Both the position numbers and the translations under genes were made by a program. Shown here one piece after another: positions 63,152 to 64,000 of a DNA stretch of 64,000 nt. Source of the stretch: Micropruina sp. Lineage in GTDB: Bacteria > Actinomycetota > Actinomycetes > Propionibacteriales > Propionibacteriaceae. How positions within the stretch are numbered: position 1 is the stretch's first letter; each line of letters starts with the position of its first letter. The stretch lies in NCBI GenBank assembly GCA_016711205.1, contig JADJTM010000003.1, forward strand, positions 434,001-498,000, written 5' to 3'. The notes beneath the pieces are model-generated. The model saw only the letters and a list, made by a program, of their open reading frames with translations, had not been told where the DNA came from and ran no database searches.

Positions 63152-64000
63152 TCAACCGATCGACAGGGGGTACAGCTCCTCGAACCGCGCCCGGAGGGTC
63201 GCGTAGTGATCGGCGAACGCGGCGCGCGGTTCGTACGTCGCGGTCACCGGTGGGACGGCACGCTCGACGCCGGGTGCCACCGTGTCGAGGGCGATCAGGG
63301 CGGTGCCCACCAGCGTCGACCGCTTCAGCTCGACGTGCTCGACCGGAACGCCCAGCGCATCCGCCAACACCTGCAGGAACGCCGGGTACGACGCGGTGAC
63401 GCTGCCGGAGGCGACGACCCGAGAGACGTCCGGCGCCACCTCGCGCAACTGCTCGACCACCCGCAGGTAGCCGATCGCCAGGCCCTCGGCGGCCCCTCGC
63501 ACCAGGTCGCCCGGCGTGTGGGCCGCGGTGACGCCGGCCATCACGAGCCGCGCCCGGGCGGCCCAGCCGGTGCTGCGTTCGCCGGTCAGGAACGGCACCA
63601 CGGCCGGCGTTCCCGGGCTGGGATCGCGCCGGAGCACTTCGTCCTGCTCGTCGGCGGCCAGGCCTGCCGCGATGCCGCCGGCCAGCCAGCCGAACAGCCG
63701 TCCGACGTCGGTGAGCGCCCCACCCAGCAGGCTTCGGGAGGAATCGATCCGATAGCACCACAGCCCGCTCGGCAGCTGCTCGGGCTGGCCCGGCACCACC
63801 AGCCGCACCGCTCCGGAGGTGGCCGCCCCCAGTCCCATGACGGACGCGTCCCGTGCCCCGGTGCCCAGGTTGTTGCCCAGGCCGTCGCCGATGCTGGGGA
63901 ACCAGTCGGCATCGGCCAGCGCCGGCCAGCGGTCGACGGCGTGCGGCCCGGGTGGCGGCAGGGGCACACCCGGATCCTGGACGGGCGACAGTCGCGCCGC
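63152..64000 (-). CDS. FGGY-family carbohydrate kinase, N-terminus beyond window edge
   Basis: The minus-strand frame is open from 64000 to the stop at 63152-63154, so only the C-terminal 282 codons or so are present. SIGDGLGNNLGTG near the left of the visible part is the FGGY nucleotide/substrate loop. VVPFLTGERSTGWAARARL and VVASGSVTASYPAFLQVLADALG are the ATP-domain landmarks. The family phosphorylates gluconate, xylulose or glycerol; the GERSTGW element favours gluconokinase/xylulokinase types. Convergent with argS. Confidence 0.85.
   Translation of the reverse strand, partial: AARLSPVQDPGVPLPPPGPHAVDRWPALADADWFPSIGDGLGNNLGTGARDASVMGLGAATSGAVRLVVPGQPEQLPSGLWCYRIDSSRSLLGGALTDVGRLFGWLAGGIAAGLAADEQDEVLRRDPSPGTPAVVPFLTGERSTGWAARARLVMAGVTAAHTPGDLVRGAAEGLAIGYLRVVEQLREVAPDVSRVVASGSVTASYPAFLQVLADALGVPVEHVELKRSTLVGTALIALDTVAPGVERAVPPVTATYEPRAAFADHYATLRARFEELYPLSIG

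Overview
The window reads as chromosomal DNA of a high-GC actinomycete. It carries mycothiol S-conjugate amidase (mca), a SigK/RskA-type sigma/anti-sigma pair, a short-chain cis-prenyl synthase and a PIN-PhoH2 protein. The order greA - DUF4307 - mca - small ORF - DUF255, followed by hemolysin III and cis-prenyl synthase, matches from memory the Rv1080c-Rv1086 neighbourhood of Mycobacterium tuberculosis. A Propionibacteriaceae-like or related actinobacterial host is my inference. No tRNA, rRNA, CRISPR array, integrase or transposase was seen.

Layout. 0-7 kb: housekeeping genes (CoA-binding protein, DUF1801, msrA, dacB-type PBP4, ung, an MFS pump). 7-11 kb: sigK-rskA-fasciclin lipoprotein-molybdopterin oxidoreductase. 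11-14.4 kb: AI-2E family permease, a DUF2089 regulator pair and a frameshifted greA. 14.4-25.4 kb: DUF4307, mca, a 54-residue membrane protein, DUF255, a repeat array, LacI regulator, P-type ATPase, trhA, a frameshifted 2-hydroxyacid dehydrogenase, and cis-prenyl synthase. 25.4-33 kb: GH31 glycosidase, phoH2 with an upstream mini-ORF, VOC protein, HTH regulator, moaA and moaD. 33-39.9 kb: possible RHH-type protein, SCO1664-family and histidine-phosphatase genes, an AAA+/VWA pair, and a second hydroxyacid dehydrogenase. 40-44.5 kb: a complete beta-glucoside operon (RAT/terminator leader, EIIBCA, 6-phospho-beta-glucosidase, BglG-type antiterminator). 44.7-46.5 kb: DUF1801 and MFS. 46.6-55.3 kb: two giant adjacent genes of unknown function (1549 and 1344 aa). 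55.4-64 kb: mobA, moaE, sanA-like, aldo/keto reductase, tyrosinase with a coupled DUF2182 membrane protein, argS, and a partial FGGY kinase.

Genes that work together. moaA, moaD, moaE and mobA, scattered over 25 kb, supply molybdenum cofactor that the 9.6-kb oxidoreductase would use. SigK/RskA probably controls the fasciclin/oxidoreductase block. The bgl genes form a self-regulated sugar uptake and hydrolysis unit. Tyrosinase and DUF2182 overlap and probably act together.

The most unusual features are the two-gene giant-protein locus and at least 25 intergenic copies of a REP-like hairpin with the core GGAACCGTCCCC, some of which form or abut stop codons. There is also a second REP family (ATCCCGGCG-GCCGGGAT), two independent single-base frameshifts at GGGG runs, and a strong pattern of predicted leaderless starts (TANNNT then 6-7 nt then ATG/GTG).
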